64,000 nucleotides of DNA from Deltaproteobacteria bacterium. Lineage in GTDB: Bacteria; Desulfobacterota; Binatia; UTPRO1. The position numbers were made by a program, and so were the translations under genes. Location: the NCBI GenBank assembly GCA_020852955.1, contig JADYZW010000033.1, positions 24,899 to 88,898 of the forward strand, written 5' to 3'. Positions 17,555-26,292 of this stretch are shown one piece after another (the stretch's first letter is position 1; every line of letters begins with the position of its first letter). The notes beneath the pieces were generated by a model. That model ran no database searches. It was not told where the DNA came from and worked only from the letters and a program-made list of their open reading frames with translations.

Positions 17555-19270
17555 ATGGCTGAACGGTTCGATGTCATCGTGATCGGAGGTGGACCCGCGG
17601 GGTCCCTCTGCGCAGCGCTCCTGCGGCGCTACACGCCAGCCATGCGCGTGGCACTCGTCGAACGCGATCGGTTCCCCCGCTACCACATCGGCGAATCGTT
17701 CGTTCTGGAAGTGAACCGCATCCTGCAGGATGCCGGGGTCCTCGAGAAGGTCGAGGCTGCGGATTTCCTGCGCAAATGCGGCGCCACCTACGTCTGGGGA
17801 ACCGACCGTCGCCCGTGGCCGTTCCTCTTCAGCGAATCGACCGGGCAGCGACCGCACTTCGCGGGCATCCAAGACTACACCTTTCACGTCGAACGCGCCG
17901 ACTTCGACGCGCTGCTGCTCGACCACGCGCGAGATCTCGGCGTCGAGGTGTACCAGCCCGCGGCCGTCCGGGAGGTGCTGTTCGACGGCGAGCGCGCCGC
18001 CGGCATCCGTCTCGAGCGCGATGGCGAGACCCTGCAGCTCGACGGCCGCTTCATCGTCGACGCGAGCGGACGCGCCGGCATCCTCGCGCATCGCATCGGC
18101 AATCGCATCTTCGATTCGCTCATCCGCAACCTGGCGGTCTACGGATACTGGCGAAACGCCGAGATCGACCCCGAATACAATGTCGGGTGGAACCCGGCGG
18201 CGATCTCCGTCATCAGCGCGCCCGAAGGTTGGGTCTGGTACATCCCGATCCGACCGGGCGTGATCTCGGTCGGGTACGTCATGCCCGCCGAGACGTTCAG
18301 ACAGCGCCCGAGGAACGTCGACCTCGAAACCTACTACCGCAACCAGTTGCAGAGCGTCCCCGAGGTGGCGAAGTGGCTCCGCGACGGGGAATTGATCCAT
18401 CAGGTCCATGCACCGTCGCGGGTCATGGTGGAGCGCGACTTCAACTACCTGCACAGTCGCCTGTGGGGACCCGGCTACGTCCTGATCGGGGACGCCGCGG
18501 GCTTCCTCGACCCGCTCTTCACCTTCGGCGTGTTCATGGCGGCGACCGGCGCGCAGCTCGCCGCCTATGCGATCGGCACCCTGCTCGACGAACGCGCGGT
18601 GGGAGCGACGGAAGAGCTCGTGCTCGGGGGCTACGAGCAGCACATCCGGACCTACTACGGGGCATTCGCCGCCATGCTCTACGTCTTCTATCGCTTCAAC
18701 GGCGATCGCAGCGAGTACTGGCGCGCCGCCCGCGATCTCATCCAACGAGAATCGTTGCCGGCGAACATCACCGATCGCGAGGCGTTCATGGCGCTCGTCT
18801 TCGGGTTCGGCGTCAACACCTACGTCTTCCACGAGGCGACGCAGCACTTCGGCCAGGTCTCCATGCGGCGCATCTTCGACATGGGCAATGCGGAGGACGC
18901 CCCCATCGCGTGGAGCGATCCCGGCGAGTTCGGCGGCAAGGATCTCGACGACGAATCCCGGCCCGTTCTCGCGCGGACACCCGTCATCTCGGAAACGGTC
19001 ATCCCCATCCAGGGCACCGGGCGGATGATTCCCATGCGCCGACTTGAGTTCTCCACAGGCGACACCGCGCACTTTCCGCGGCACGTCTACGCCCCCGACT
19101 GGCTGAGCGAGATCGTGTGCAAACTCGATGGTTCGCGCACGGTGCGGGAGTTGACCAGCGTGCTCGCTCCCGGGCAAGTCTGGTTCGGCGCAAAGAAGCT
19201 CGAGCGCCGGGACGTCCTGCGGAGGACCCTCCGCATGCTGTACTCGCTGGGGGCCGTGGAGACGCGGTGA
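17555..19270 (+). CDS. Flavin-dependent halogenase-like protein fused to a PqqD-like domain
   Basis: 571 residues. The FAD motif GGGPAG is at residues 11-16, GWVWYIP (the halogenase WxWxIP motif) at 225-231 and GDAAGFLDP at 312-320. FLRKCGATYVWG places Lys74 where flavin halogenases keep their catalytic lysine. Residues ~505-571 (EIVCKLDGSRTVRELTSVL and a final helix pair ending LYSLGAVETR) look like a PqqD-type peptide-binding domain. Real halogenation is not proven, since many relatives are monooxygenases or reductases. It overlaps the next gene by GTGA. If the tail is a true recognition element, the substrate could be a peptide or carrier-bound. Confidence 0.8.
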   Translation: MAERFDVIVIGGGPAGSLCAALLRRYTPAMRVALVERDRFPRYHIGESFVLEVNRILQDAGVLEKVEAADFLRKCGATYVWGTDRRPWPFLFSESTGQRPHFAGIQDYTFHVERADFDALLLDHARDLGVEVYQPAAVREVLFDGERAAGIRLERDGETLQLDGRFIVDASGRAGILAHRIGNRIFDSLIRNLAVYGYWRNAEIDPEYNVGWNPAAISVISAPEGWVWYIPIRPGVISVGYVMPAETFRQRPRNVDLETYYRNQLQSVPEVAKWLRDGELIHQVHAPSRVMVERDFNYLHSRLWGPGYVLIGDAAGFLDPLFTFGVFMAATGAQLAAYAIGTLLDERAVGATEELVLGGYEQHIRTYYGAFAAMLYVFYRFNGDRSEYWRAARDLIQRESLPANITDREAFMALVFGFGVNTYVFHEATQHFGQVSMRRIFDMGNAEDAPIAWSDPGEFGGKDLDDESRPVLARTPVISETVIPIQGTGRMIPMRRLEFSTGDTAHFPRHVYAPDWLSEIVCKLDGSRTVRELTSVLAPGQVWFGAKKLERRDVLRRTLRMLYSLGAVETR

Positions 19271-20457
19271 CCGGGCTGGTGCGGGTGGCCGGCGACCAGC
19301 TGTCGGACCTCCTCCGCCACCCGCCGGACGCCCCGATCGCCGTCGAGGTGACCTCGGCGCCCGCGAGCTGGGCGCCGCTGAAGCCGCTCCTGGCGCGGTT
19401 CATCAGATCGTGCCGGGAGCGCGGGGTCGATCCACCCGTGTTCGGCGGCGTGCCGCTCTGTCTCTTCGGCTCCGAATGGCCAGGCTTCCCGAGCCGAGAG
19501 CGCACGACGACCGCCATCGGGCGTTGCGCGCCATGCCGGGCCCGGCGGGCATGCGGGTTCACCGCCGAGCTCCCCGACGAGCTGCTGGCGATCAGCGAGG
19601 GGACGACGCTCCAACGCTGGCGCGACTACGGTGCCGCCTTCCGGCAGGTGACCGGCAGCAATGACGCGACGGCATGTACCCCGTTCGTCGAGCGCATCAT
19701 GTCGGCCTATCGCGGACCGGTCAGTCTCGAGCCGTCGGTGCTGCTCCGTGGGGCCGTCGAGCCCGGCGCGCGTTTCGTGGTCTTTCCGCATCGGATGGCT
19801 CCCGGTCCCGGGGCCGAAGCGGAATATCGCGAGGTGCTGGCCTGCGTGCGCAGTTTGCTGGCCGAGATCGGAGCCGACCGCTGCGAAGGCGTCCTGCGCG
19901 CGCTCGCATCGCTGCCGCCGTCGCCGCTGCCCGTAGGCATGGAGCGCGGCACGGGATCCTGGATCCTCAAGGTCTATGTGCGGCTCGAGGACAAGCCGTC
20001 CGTCGAGAAGCAGGCGGCGCTCGAAGCGCTCTCACCCATCGGGGCGCGCCCGGATTCTGCGCTCCTTTCCGGCCTGCAGATGCTGGGGCTGGTGCTGGAT
20101 CGCGGCGGGCTCCACACCATCAAGGCCTACGTCGTCGCCCAACCCTCCCGGCATGGAGCCGACGGGTTTCCCCCGGCGCTGGCGGCTGATCACCCACTGG
20201 TGACGCTCACCGGAGATCACGCGCTCGCCACCCTCGACGTCTGGTGTCGCGGGGCGCCGCGAGCAAGCAAGTGGGACTGTAATGTGCGCGACCACTATCT
20301 GGCCGGCACGTGCGCCGAGCGCCTGGTGCGTCAGCTCGCGTCCCCGCAAAACGCCGCCCAGCTCCGCCCGCTGCTGATCGGGCCCACGTACCGGGCCGAC
20401 GTCGTCGCGGTGGGCCTCCGCGCAACCACCGTGGCGCTCTACATGGAGCTGAATTGA
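19267..20457 (+). CDS. Unknown protein with GVPLCL and CxxCx5C motifs (family member 2)
   Basis: 396 residues, not recognised. GVPLCLFG (Cys65) is followed by GRCAPCRARRACGF (Cys87, Cys90, Cys96). The C-terminal half holds PVGMERGTGSWILKVYV, GLHTIKAYVV, ASKWDCNVRDHY and AVGLRATTVALYMELN, which line up in the same order with the protein at 13361. The conserved KWD...HY element and matching Cys spacing make the relation convincing although overall identity is low. The GTG start overlaps the halogenase-like gene (GTGA), implying translation coupled to it. A cluster- or zinc-binding role and partnership with the flavoenzyme are inferences. Confidence 0.72.
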   Translation: MTGLVRVAGDQLSDLLRHPPDAPIAVEVTSAPASWAPLKPLLARFIRSCRERGVDPPVFGGVPLCLFGSEWPGFPSRERTTTAIGRCAPCRARRACGFTAELPDELLAISEGTTLQRWRDYGAAFRQVTGSNDATACTPFVERIMSAYRGPVSLEPSVLLRGAVEPGARFVVFPHRMAPGPGAEAEYREVLACVRSLLAEIGADRCEGVLRALASLPPSPLPVGMERGTGSWILKVYVRLEDKPSVEKQAALEALSPIGARPDSALLSGLQMLGLVLDRGGLHTIKAYVVAQPSRHGADGFPPALAADHPLVTLTGDHALATLDVWCRGAPRASKWDCNVRDHYLAGTCAERLVRQLASPQNAAQLRPLLIGPTYRADVVAVGLRATTVALYMELN

Positions 20458-20678
20458 CCGTTGCCGACGGCCACGTCAGCACCCCGGCGGGCTCATGCGC
20501 CGGCTTCACGCGGCCGACGTATCCGCCGGGCCGGGAGTTTCGCGTTGACCGGTCCGAGCATGCGGTGGTACTGACGTCCCGCGTTCGTCGCGGTGACAGG
20601 TGCCGCACGGGAAGGCTTTGGCGTAGCGTCAGCTGCGCTGGCCGGCCGCACGGAGACACCTGCGTTGGCCGGCCGTGA
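20454..20678 (+). CDS. Candidate small Cys-containing protein, 74 residues
   Basis: A frame opening with TTG that overlaps the upstream stop (TTGA), with GGAG five bases before it, and closing 9 bp before the radical SAM gene. It encodes about 74 residues, Arg-, Gly- and Ser-rich, with four cysteines (SCAGF, DRCRTG, VSCAGR, DTCVGR). By my count about 78% of third positions are G or C, somewhat higher than expected for non-coding sequence here. Position and coupling suggest a real gene, and a substrate peptide for the adjacent radical SAM enzyme is conceivable. No family is recognised, and it could be chance. Confidence 0.4.
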   Translation: MTVADGHVSTPAGSCAGFTRPTYPPGREFRVDRSEHAVVLTSRVRRGDRCRTGRLWRSVSCAGRPHGDTCVGRP

Positions 20679-20687
20679 CGCGATCCG

Positions 20688-22871
20688 ATGACCGAGTCCA
20701 TCGAGTTCCACACCGACCTGTATCGGCGCGACGCGCTGCAGATGGTCGCGGCGAAGTACCGCGGTAACGCGAGCATCGAGCTCGCCGATTCGGGGCCGTA
20801 CGTCGTGGCGCGAGTCGCGCCGTTCGCCGACGGCGCGCCGGAGGCGCTGTGCGACGAGTTCCGGACCGAGGCGTTCTCCGCCACGGCGCGGACGCTCCGC
20901 GACGCGCCGGCGCGAGGTCCGGAACGCTCCGCCCCGAGTGACGAGCCGCCCTGGGCCCTGCTGCACCCGTTGGTGGAAGGCGCGAACCTCGCGCTCGGCT
21001 GGGCGCTGGAATCGCTCGGCCCGGTGCGCGGCGGAGCGACGACCATGACGCTCCGACACGAGCAGCACGGCCCCGCGCGCGTGACGATCCGGCGCAACGC
21101 CGGCGCCCCGCTGGGAGTCGCCCACACCGACCATCTGGACTTCCTGCTCATGAACGGCGGCAAGGGCACGTCGGAGACGGAGCCGTCGGTCGGCAGAGTG
21201 CTGCAAGCCGTCGCGCGCCTGCTGGAGACCTGCGAACCCGACGCCGAGGTGCTGGCGGCGCTGCTGCCGCACCGCGAGGCGCCTGCGGCTCCCGCCGCAC
21301 GCGCCGGCGCCGGCACGCCGACGACGCCTGACGCCATCGGCCGCATCGCGCCCCACATCGATCCCGACGCACGCACGATATCCTTCGACTTCGACGAAAC
21401 CGGAGTCAGCCGCCTCACGCTGTACGATGCCATCCTCACCTTCACGGACCGCTGCTACGTCGCGTTGACCCGCCTCGATGCCTCCCGCATCGGCGTGCGG
21501 CTGAAAGCACGCGGCGATACCTCGACGGACGCGCTACGCGCCTTGACGCGCGACGTGGTCAAGACCCTGAATCACCTGCGACGCACCGCCGTGGCCGGCG
21601 ACGGCCCGACCACTCCCGAACGCTACGCCGGCCTGACGCCGCTCCACCGGCGGGCCGTCGACGTCGCGGCACTCCTCGCCGAGCTCGACGCCGCGGACCC
21701 GGCGACGCTCGGCGTGGGATTCGAGCCGGAGCGCGGTCCGGGACACGAGAATCTCCGGATCATGAACATCCTCGGCACCGGCGCGTGCAACAGCGATTGC
21801 CTCTTTTGCTGCGAGAAGTTCAATCCGGGCAACCGGTTGATGCCGACCACGGACGCCACCCGCCAGGCCATCCTCGACGGCGCCGGCCAGTTCGACATGC
21901 TCTTCTTCGCGAGCGGCGAGCCGACGATCCACCCCAAGCTCTTCGAGCACGTCGAGCTCGCGAAGACCGTCGGTTTTTCCGCCTTCGGCATGTCCTCTCA
22001 CTTCCGGACCTTCGCCGACCCCCGCTTCGCCTTGAAGGTGCTGCAGGCCGGATTCGAGTACTTCGACATCTCGCTGCACGCCGCCGACCCCGCGGGGCAG
22101 CTGGCGGTCAACCCGATCGGCGACGACGGCGCGTCGCTCTTCGAGGCCCTCAAGGGCCTGGCGGTGATCTATCGCCTCGCCGACGCGCTCGGCATCCGCG
22201 TCAGCATCACGCAGAAGATCGTCGTCTCGCGTCTGAACGTTCTCGAGCTCGAGCCGATCTTCCGTGCCACCTACGAGCGCGGCGTCCGCAATTTCATCCT
22301 CCAGCCGGTCCGGGCTCTCGGCCTCGCCTCCGACCGCCACGACGCGCTGGCGATCTCGGAGGACGAGATCCTGCCGCACTTGAACGAGTTCCTCCGTGCG
22401 ACCGAAGGCCTCGGCGCCGAGATCAAGCCCTACGGGTTCTCGCGTCTTGGACTCTTCACCGGCGCGCACGTGGTGCACGAGCAGAACCGCGTCAAGAACG
22501 TCATGGGGAAGCACAAGCAGGCGCAGACTCCCCTCGGTCTTCCGGAGAGCGCGGAAGATCGGCCGACCGACGACCGCTTCTGGATCGAGGTGCGGACGCC
22601 GCTCGACGAGCGCTTCGCCTTCGCGGCCGATGGCGAGGCTCCGGTGCTCGACGTGGCGCTGGGGCGCGGCGCACGCCTGCCGTTCGGCTGCCGCATGGGA
22701 TCGTGCGGCATGTGCTGCGCGCGCCTGCTCGAGGGCAGCGTCGATCAGAGCACGCAGATCTTTCTGACCGAGGAGCAGGCGCGCCAGGGGTACGTCCTCC
22801 TCTGCCAAGCGCGCCCGCGCTCGGACGCCGTGCTCATGATGTGCACGGACGACGAAATCGACAAGCTCTAG
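20688..22871 (+). CDS. Radical SAM enzyme with C-terminal plant-type [2Fe-2S] ferredoxin domain
   Basis: 727 residues. The radical SAM core has GACNSDCLFC (Cys367, Cys371, Cys374), then ASGEPTIHP. The C-terminal ~100 residues are a plant-type ferredoxin with Cys668, Cys673, Cys676 and Cys706 (C-x4-C-x2-C-x29-C), probably an on-board electron donor. The first ~300 residues contain two small alpha/beta units, about 5-75 (FHTDLYRRDALQMVAAKY) and 228-300 (TLYDAILTFTDRCYVAL), that vaguely recall HxsD of the His-Xaa-Ser system; this is tentative. It is co-directional with the halogenase-like and Cys-motif genes. A peptide- or carrier-modifying role is inferred. Confidence 0.8.
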   Translation: MTESIEFHTDLYRRDALQMVAAKYRGNASIELADSGPYVVARVAPFADGAPEALCDEFRTEAFSATARTLRDAPARGPERSAPSDEPPWALLHPLVEGANLALGWALESLGPVRGGATTMTLRHEQHGPARVTIRRNAGAPLGVAHTDHLDFLLMNGGKGTSETEPSVGRVLQAVARLLETCEPDAEVLAALLPHREAPAAPAARAGAGTPTTPDAIGRIAPHIDPDARTISFDFDETGVSRLTLYDAILTFTDRCYVALTRLDASRIGVRLKARGDTSTDALRALTRDVVKTLNHLRRTAVAGDGPTTPERYAGLTPLHRRAVDVAALLAELDAADPATLGVGFEPERGPGHENLRIMNILGTGACNSDCLFCCEKFNPGNRLMPTTDATRQAILDGAGQFDMLFFASGEPTIHPKLFEHVELAKTVGFSAFGMSSHFRTFADPRFALKVLQAGFEYFDISLHAADPAGQLAVNPIGDDGASLFEALKGLAVIYRLADALGIRVSITQKIVVSRLNVLELEPIFRATYERGVRNFILQPVRALGLASDRHDALAISEDEILPHLNEFLRATEGLGAEIKPYGFSRLGLFTGAHVVHEQNRVKNVMGKHKQAQTPLGLPESAEDRPTDDRFWIEVRTPLDERFAFAADGEAPVLDVALGRGARLPFGCRMGSCGMCCARLLEGSVDQSTQIFLTEEQARQGYVLLCQARPRSDAVLMMCTDDEIDKL

Positions 22872-22872
22872 C

Positions 22873-22944
22873 TCGTGCGCCCGCACGAAGCGTCGGGTCC
22901 GTGGGCGCGGAGCGCCCGCGGACGCCCCGGCCGCCATGCGGCCG
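22873..22944. terminator. GC-rich hairpins between convergent genes
   Basis: The 82 bp between two convergent radical SAM genes hold three hairpins: TCGTGCG/CGCACGA (22873-22888), GGGCGC/GCGCCC (22903-22917) and CGGCCGC/GCGGCCG (22928-22944). No T-run follows any of them, so they may act as weak bidirectional or Rho-assisted terminators. Confidence 0.4.
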
Positions 22945-22953
22945 CGCGCCGGG

Positions 22954-24684
22954 TCAACCGTTCGCGTCGCGGTGTTTGCCGTGGCCGGCGGCGCGGTGGT
23001 GGCGGTCGGTCAGGAACGTACGCAGCCGGTTCACGGCGCGGCGGAGCGCTTCGACGTCTTCGCCGTCGGGAGGCGTCTCGAGCACGAGCCGCAGCGGGCC
23101 GCGCTCCGTCAGCGGCGGGGCGATCCGCATTCGCAGCGTCCGCCCGCCGGGCCTGCGCAGCAGCAGGCGGCCGCCGTCGACGCCGTCGAGCGTATACTCG
23201 CCCGCGAGAGCCGCGCCTGGCGCGATCGACGCCGACAACGCCTCGACACCGCGCGGCGAGAGGTCGAGCTGGTCGAAGTGCGCCAGGTCGAACTCGATGT
23301 TCTCTTCCGGAACCAGCCAGAGGAGGGTCCGCACGCGCGCGAGGCGCTCCTGCGGCACGAAGCGCAGCACATCGTCCTCGAGCCGCGCCGTTCCCTCCTC
23401 GGCCCAGCCGGCCAGCGCCTCCGGAATGACCTCGGTCATGTCGGCGCCGAAGATGTGACGGAACTCGTCGCGATCCACGGTGTCCTTGTCGCGCAACAGG
23501 TGGACGAGGAAGCTGCGCGCCTCGTCGGCGACGTCGATCGCGTGCCCGACATAGTCGCCGGGCCCCGCGACCGCCGGATCGTCATGCGGGTCGCGCGCGG
23601 TGATCGCAGCGGTCCCGAAGAGCACCGAGCGCGCGGAACGTCCGAGCCCGAGCAGGTTCAGCGGACGGCGCGCCTCGCTCGTGAGCGCAGTGTACGAGTA
23701 CTGCGGTTGCGTCTCCGGCGTCCCCCCCCAGGCGTCGTCCGGCATCGCGTCGCCTCGCATCAACATCATGTGATGTCCGGAGCCGACGCGGACGACGTAG
23801 CCGGTGCGCGCCGCCACGTCCGGCAGTGCGGCAGGCACGACCGCTTCGAACGCCTTCATGTGGCGCCAGAAGGCCTCGATCGATCCGCCGAAGTGGCTCT
23901 CCACGTAGGCGCGCGTCGGCGTGAGCATGAAGATGTCGACCCATGCGGGACGGAACCGCGTCAGCACCGTCTCGATCTCGGCGATCATGCCCGTCGGAGT
24001 CGTGCCCTCGAGGCCGAGCAGGAAGTCGCAGGCGATGTTCCCGATCCCCACCGCCTTCAGGTCGTCGAAGCTGCGCTCGATCATCTCGATGCCCTGCCGG
24101 CCACGGTTGTGGCGCGCGTTGATCTCGGGGTCGAGCGTCTCGATGCCGAAGGACAGTTGCCTGAAGCCGTACGTCGCCAGCACCTCCATGCGTTCGCGGT
24201 TCATCACCGCCGGATCGAACTCGAGGCGGCGCGACGCGCGCGGATCCCAGAGGAGGTGTCGTTCGAGCGCTTCGAGAACCTCGCGCAGCATCTTCGCCGG
24301 CAGCACCGACGGAGTCCCGCCGCCGATGTACAGCGCGTGAAAGGTGAGCGGCCGCACCGCGGGACCCAGGATCTCCAGCGCATGCGTGACGCGAGCAACC
24401 CAGTTCTTCAGGAGCGCCGGCGACGACGGCCGCAGCCGGTCGTAGTTGCAGAAGTCGCAGATCGACTTGCAGAACGGCACGTGGAGATAGACGCAGTTCA
24501 GCGGCTCCATCGCGGACACCGGACGCGCGAGCGCGCGCTTCCAGAGTGCCGCAACTTGCTCGAGTGTCCAGCTCGACTCGGGTCCGCGCAGGTAGGCGAG
24601 CCGGGACGCGTCCCCGAGCTTCGATACCTCCATGTACCGGTCGTGCAGCGCCCGGCGCCGGCTCGATCCAATGTCGTCGGCCAC
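22954..24684 (-). CDS. HemW-like radical SAM protein with C-terminal extension
   Basis: About 576 residues. VYLHVPFCKSICDFCNYD gives the CxxxCxxC cluster (Cys72, Cys76, Cys79), and LYIGGGTPSVLP and LSFGIETLDPEINARHNRG are HemW/coproporphyrinogen-dehydrogenase-type motifs. DFLLGLEGTTP follows. After a small winged-helix region (LEDDVLRFVPQERL) there is an extra ~130-residue tail with LLLRRPGGRTLRMRI that ordinary HemW lacks. Family members bind heme or act on porphyrins, but divergent ones modify other substrates. GTG at 24684 is my start, with AGGG before it; the frame stays open to 24807, overlapping the upstream gene. Function is uncertain. Confidence 0.75.
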   Translation of the reverse strand: MADDIGSSRRRALHDRYMEVSKLGDASRLAYLRGPESSWTLEQVAALWKRALARPVSAMEPLNCVYLHVPFCKSICDFCNYDRLRPSSPALLKNWVARVTHALEILGPAVRPLTFHALYIGGGTPSVLPAKMLREVLEALERHLLWDPRASRRLEFDPAVMNRERMEVLATYGFRQLSFGIETLDPEINARHNRGRQGIEMIERSFDDLKAVGIGNIACDFLLGLEGTTPTGMIAEIETVLTRFRPAWVDIFMLTPTRAYVESHFGGSIEAFWRHMKAFEAVVPAALPDVAARTGYVVRVGSGHHMMLMRGDAMPDDAWGGTPETQPQYSYTALTSEARRPLNLLGLGRSARSVLFGTAAITARDPHDDPAVAGPGDYVGHAIDVADEARSFLVHLLRDKDTVDRDEFRHIFGADMTEVIPEALAGWAEEGTARLEDDVLRFVPQERLARVRTLLWLVPEENIEFDLAHFDQLDLSPRGVEALSASIAPGAALAGEYTLDGVDGGRLLLRRPGGRTLRMRIAPPLTERGPLRLVLETPPDGEDVEALRRAVNRLRTFLTDRHHRAAGHGKHRDANG

Positions 24685-24778
24685 GAGGGGATCCCTGACA
24701 CACGATCCGCCCGGCGCGCAAACGAGGGGCACGGAAACGCCGCGCCGTCGCGTCGGCAGGAGGGACTCCCGGCGCGGA

Positions 24779-26143
24779 TCACGGGCTCGGCGCGCCGCCG
24801 GCGTCATGCACGCACCGGAATCCGATCAAATAGGATCCCACGCGGCCGTGCGCAATCGCCGGCGGCAACACGGGCACGACGAAACGGAGCCCCAACCGGA
24901 ACGCCTCCACGTCACCGTCCAGCCACGAACCGCCGAGCACCAGTTCGTCCTCGGTAGCGGACCCTTGCGAGAGCACCCACTCGGCGAGGTTGCCTTCCAG
25001 GTCGCATACGCCGAACGGGCTGCGGCCGGCCGGGAACGAGCAGCGCGGAGAGAGTCCCGGAAAGCCGTCCGCCGGCCATGGCTCGCCTTCGGGCACGGTC
25101 GCGTACGCGGCATGGCCGGTCGAAGGCTTTTCGCCGAAGTTTCCCCGCAGCGTGCCATCGTGAAGATCGATTTCGTCGCCCCACGGAAAGACGTCGAGCC
25201 CCTGCCCGCGCGCGGCGCGCATCCACTCCGCCTCGGTCGGCAGGCGCCCCTGGTCCCACCGGCAATAGGCCTCGGCTTCGGGGAACGACACGCACGGTTG
25301 CGACACCTCCTCGTCGCCCGTCACCAGATCGGCGCAAACCGACGCAGCAACCTCGGGAGCCCGGCATGCTCCCGCCACCACGCAGCGCCGATATGCAGCG
25401 ACCGTGACCTCGCCTTCGTCGATGGCGAAGCGTTCGACGCGGTACAGCCGCGGCGGCGGCGCACCCGGCGGCGCATCGGGCCCGGTGTCCCCGATCCACA
25501 CCGGGCCGGCCGGGATGAAGCAACGACCGTCGCGACATGTCTCGCGCTCGTTCGCTTCGGCCGCCGCCCAGAGCTCGGACCGTCGCAACACCGCCTGGCG
25601 CGCCCGCCGCCGCGCTTCTTCCACGCTCGCGCTCATCCGCAGCCGGAACGCCATGTCAGGCTCGACGCGGGCACCACGGTCGCGCAGCGATCCACGCAGC
25701 ACCTCGAGCGCATCGGGGCGCGCGTAGTGGAGGAACGTGTAGAACGGAATCACCCGAATTCCTGCGAGGTCCAGATGCTCGACTAGTGCGTGGACGGTCG
25801 GGCTCGGCCCCTCGCTCCAAATCGGGAATCCCAAATAGAGATCGCGAACGCCTCCGAGGTCACGGAGCGCCGCGAGCGCCGCGGCGGGAATGTCGTGCGG
25901 ATCGGCCGCGAATGGGGACGCCGAGAAACGCACCAAGCGCCCTCCGAGCATCGCGGAGATCTCGTCCGCCACGGCCGCCGTTCGACCGGTCCAACTGTGG
26001 ACGGCGACCAGTACCGCAGGATTGCGCGCGCCTGCTTCGCGCGAGGCCGTCGGCGCGTCGCCTCCCTCGGGCACCGGTCGGCATGCCACGCACACGAGGA
26101 ACGCCAGCACGCCGATTCGCCGCGAACGCTGCCCCCCCGCCAA
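24779..26143 (-). CDS. Predicted lipoprotein: flavodoxin-like domain fused to FGE-sulfatase-like domain
   Basis: 454 residues from a TTG start. A short basic n-region and hydrophobic stretch end in CVAC, a likely lipobox. Residues ~40-165 look like a flavodoxin (AVHSWTGRTAAVADEI, LYLGFPIWSEGPSPTV). Residues ~205-445 match the formylglycine-generating-enzyme fold (IPAGPVWIGD, FAIDEGEVTV, LPTEAEWMRAARG, FGVCDLEGNLAEW, LGGSWLDGD). The Cys pair that true FGE uses near the GGS motif is absent, so sulfatase activation is unlikely. A flavodoxin outside the cytoplasm joined to this fold is odd. The start is uncertain because no better start with a basic n-region is seen. Confidence 0.72.
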   Translation of the reverse strand: MAGGQRSRRIGVLAFLVCVACRPVPEGGDAPTASREAGARNPAVLVAVHSWTGRTAAVADEISAMLGGRLVRFSASPFAADPHDIPAAALAALRDLGGVRDLYLGFPIWSEGPSPTVHALVEHLDLAGIRVIPFYTFLHYARPDALEVLRGSLRDRGARVEPDMAFRLRMSASVEEARRRARQAVLRRSELWAAAEANERETCRDGRCFIPAGPVWIGDTGPDAPPGAPPPRLYRVERFAIDEGEVTVAAYRRCVVAGACRAPEVAASVCADLVTGDEEVSQPCVSFPEAEAYCRWDQGRLPTEAEWMRAARGQGLDVFPWGDEIDLHDGTLRGNFGEKPSTGHAAYATVPEGEPWPADGFPGLSPRCSFPAGRSPFGVCDLEGNLAEWVLSQGSATEDELVLGGSWLDGDVEAFRLGLRFVVPVLPPAIAHGRVGSYLIGFRCVHDAGGAPSP

Positions 26144-26292
26144 AGCCCGCCATCGCTAGTACGGCCCCGCAAGCGAAGTCAACGCAAGGCCGAGGCTCGC
26201 TGGTGTCGCCCATCGACACTACCCGAAGCCTCACTCGGATCGGCGACCAAACTTGTCAGCGCGGAGGGACCGCGGCTAGAGTCGTTCGGCCC

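Noticed and set aside
24779..26143. Calling the FGE-like domain a sulfatase activator
   Set aside because: The catalytic cysteines are absent and no sulfatase gene lies in the window.
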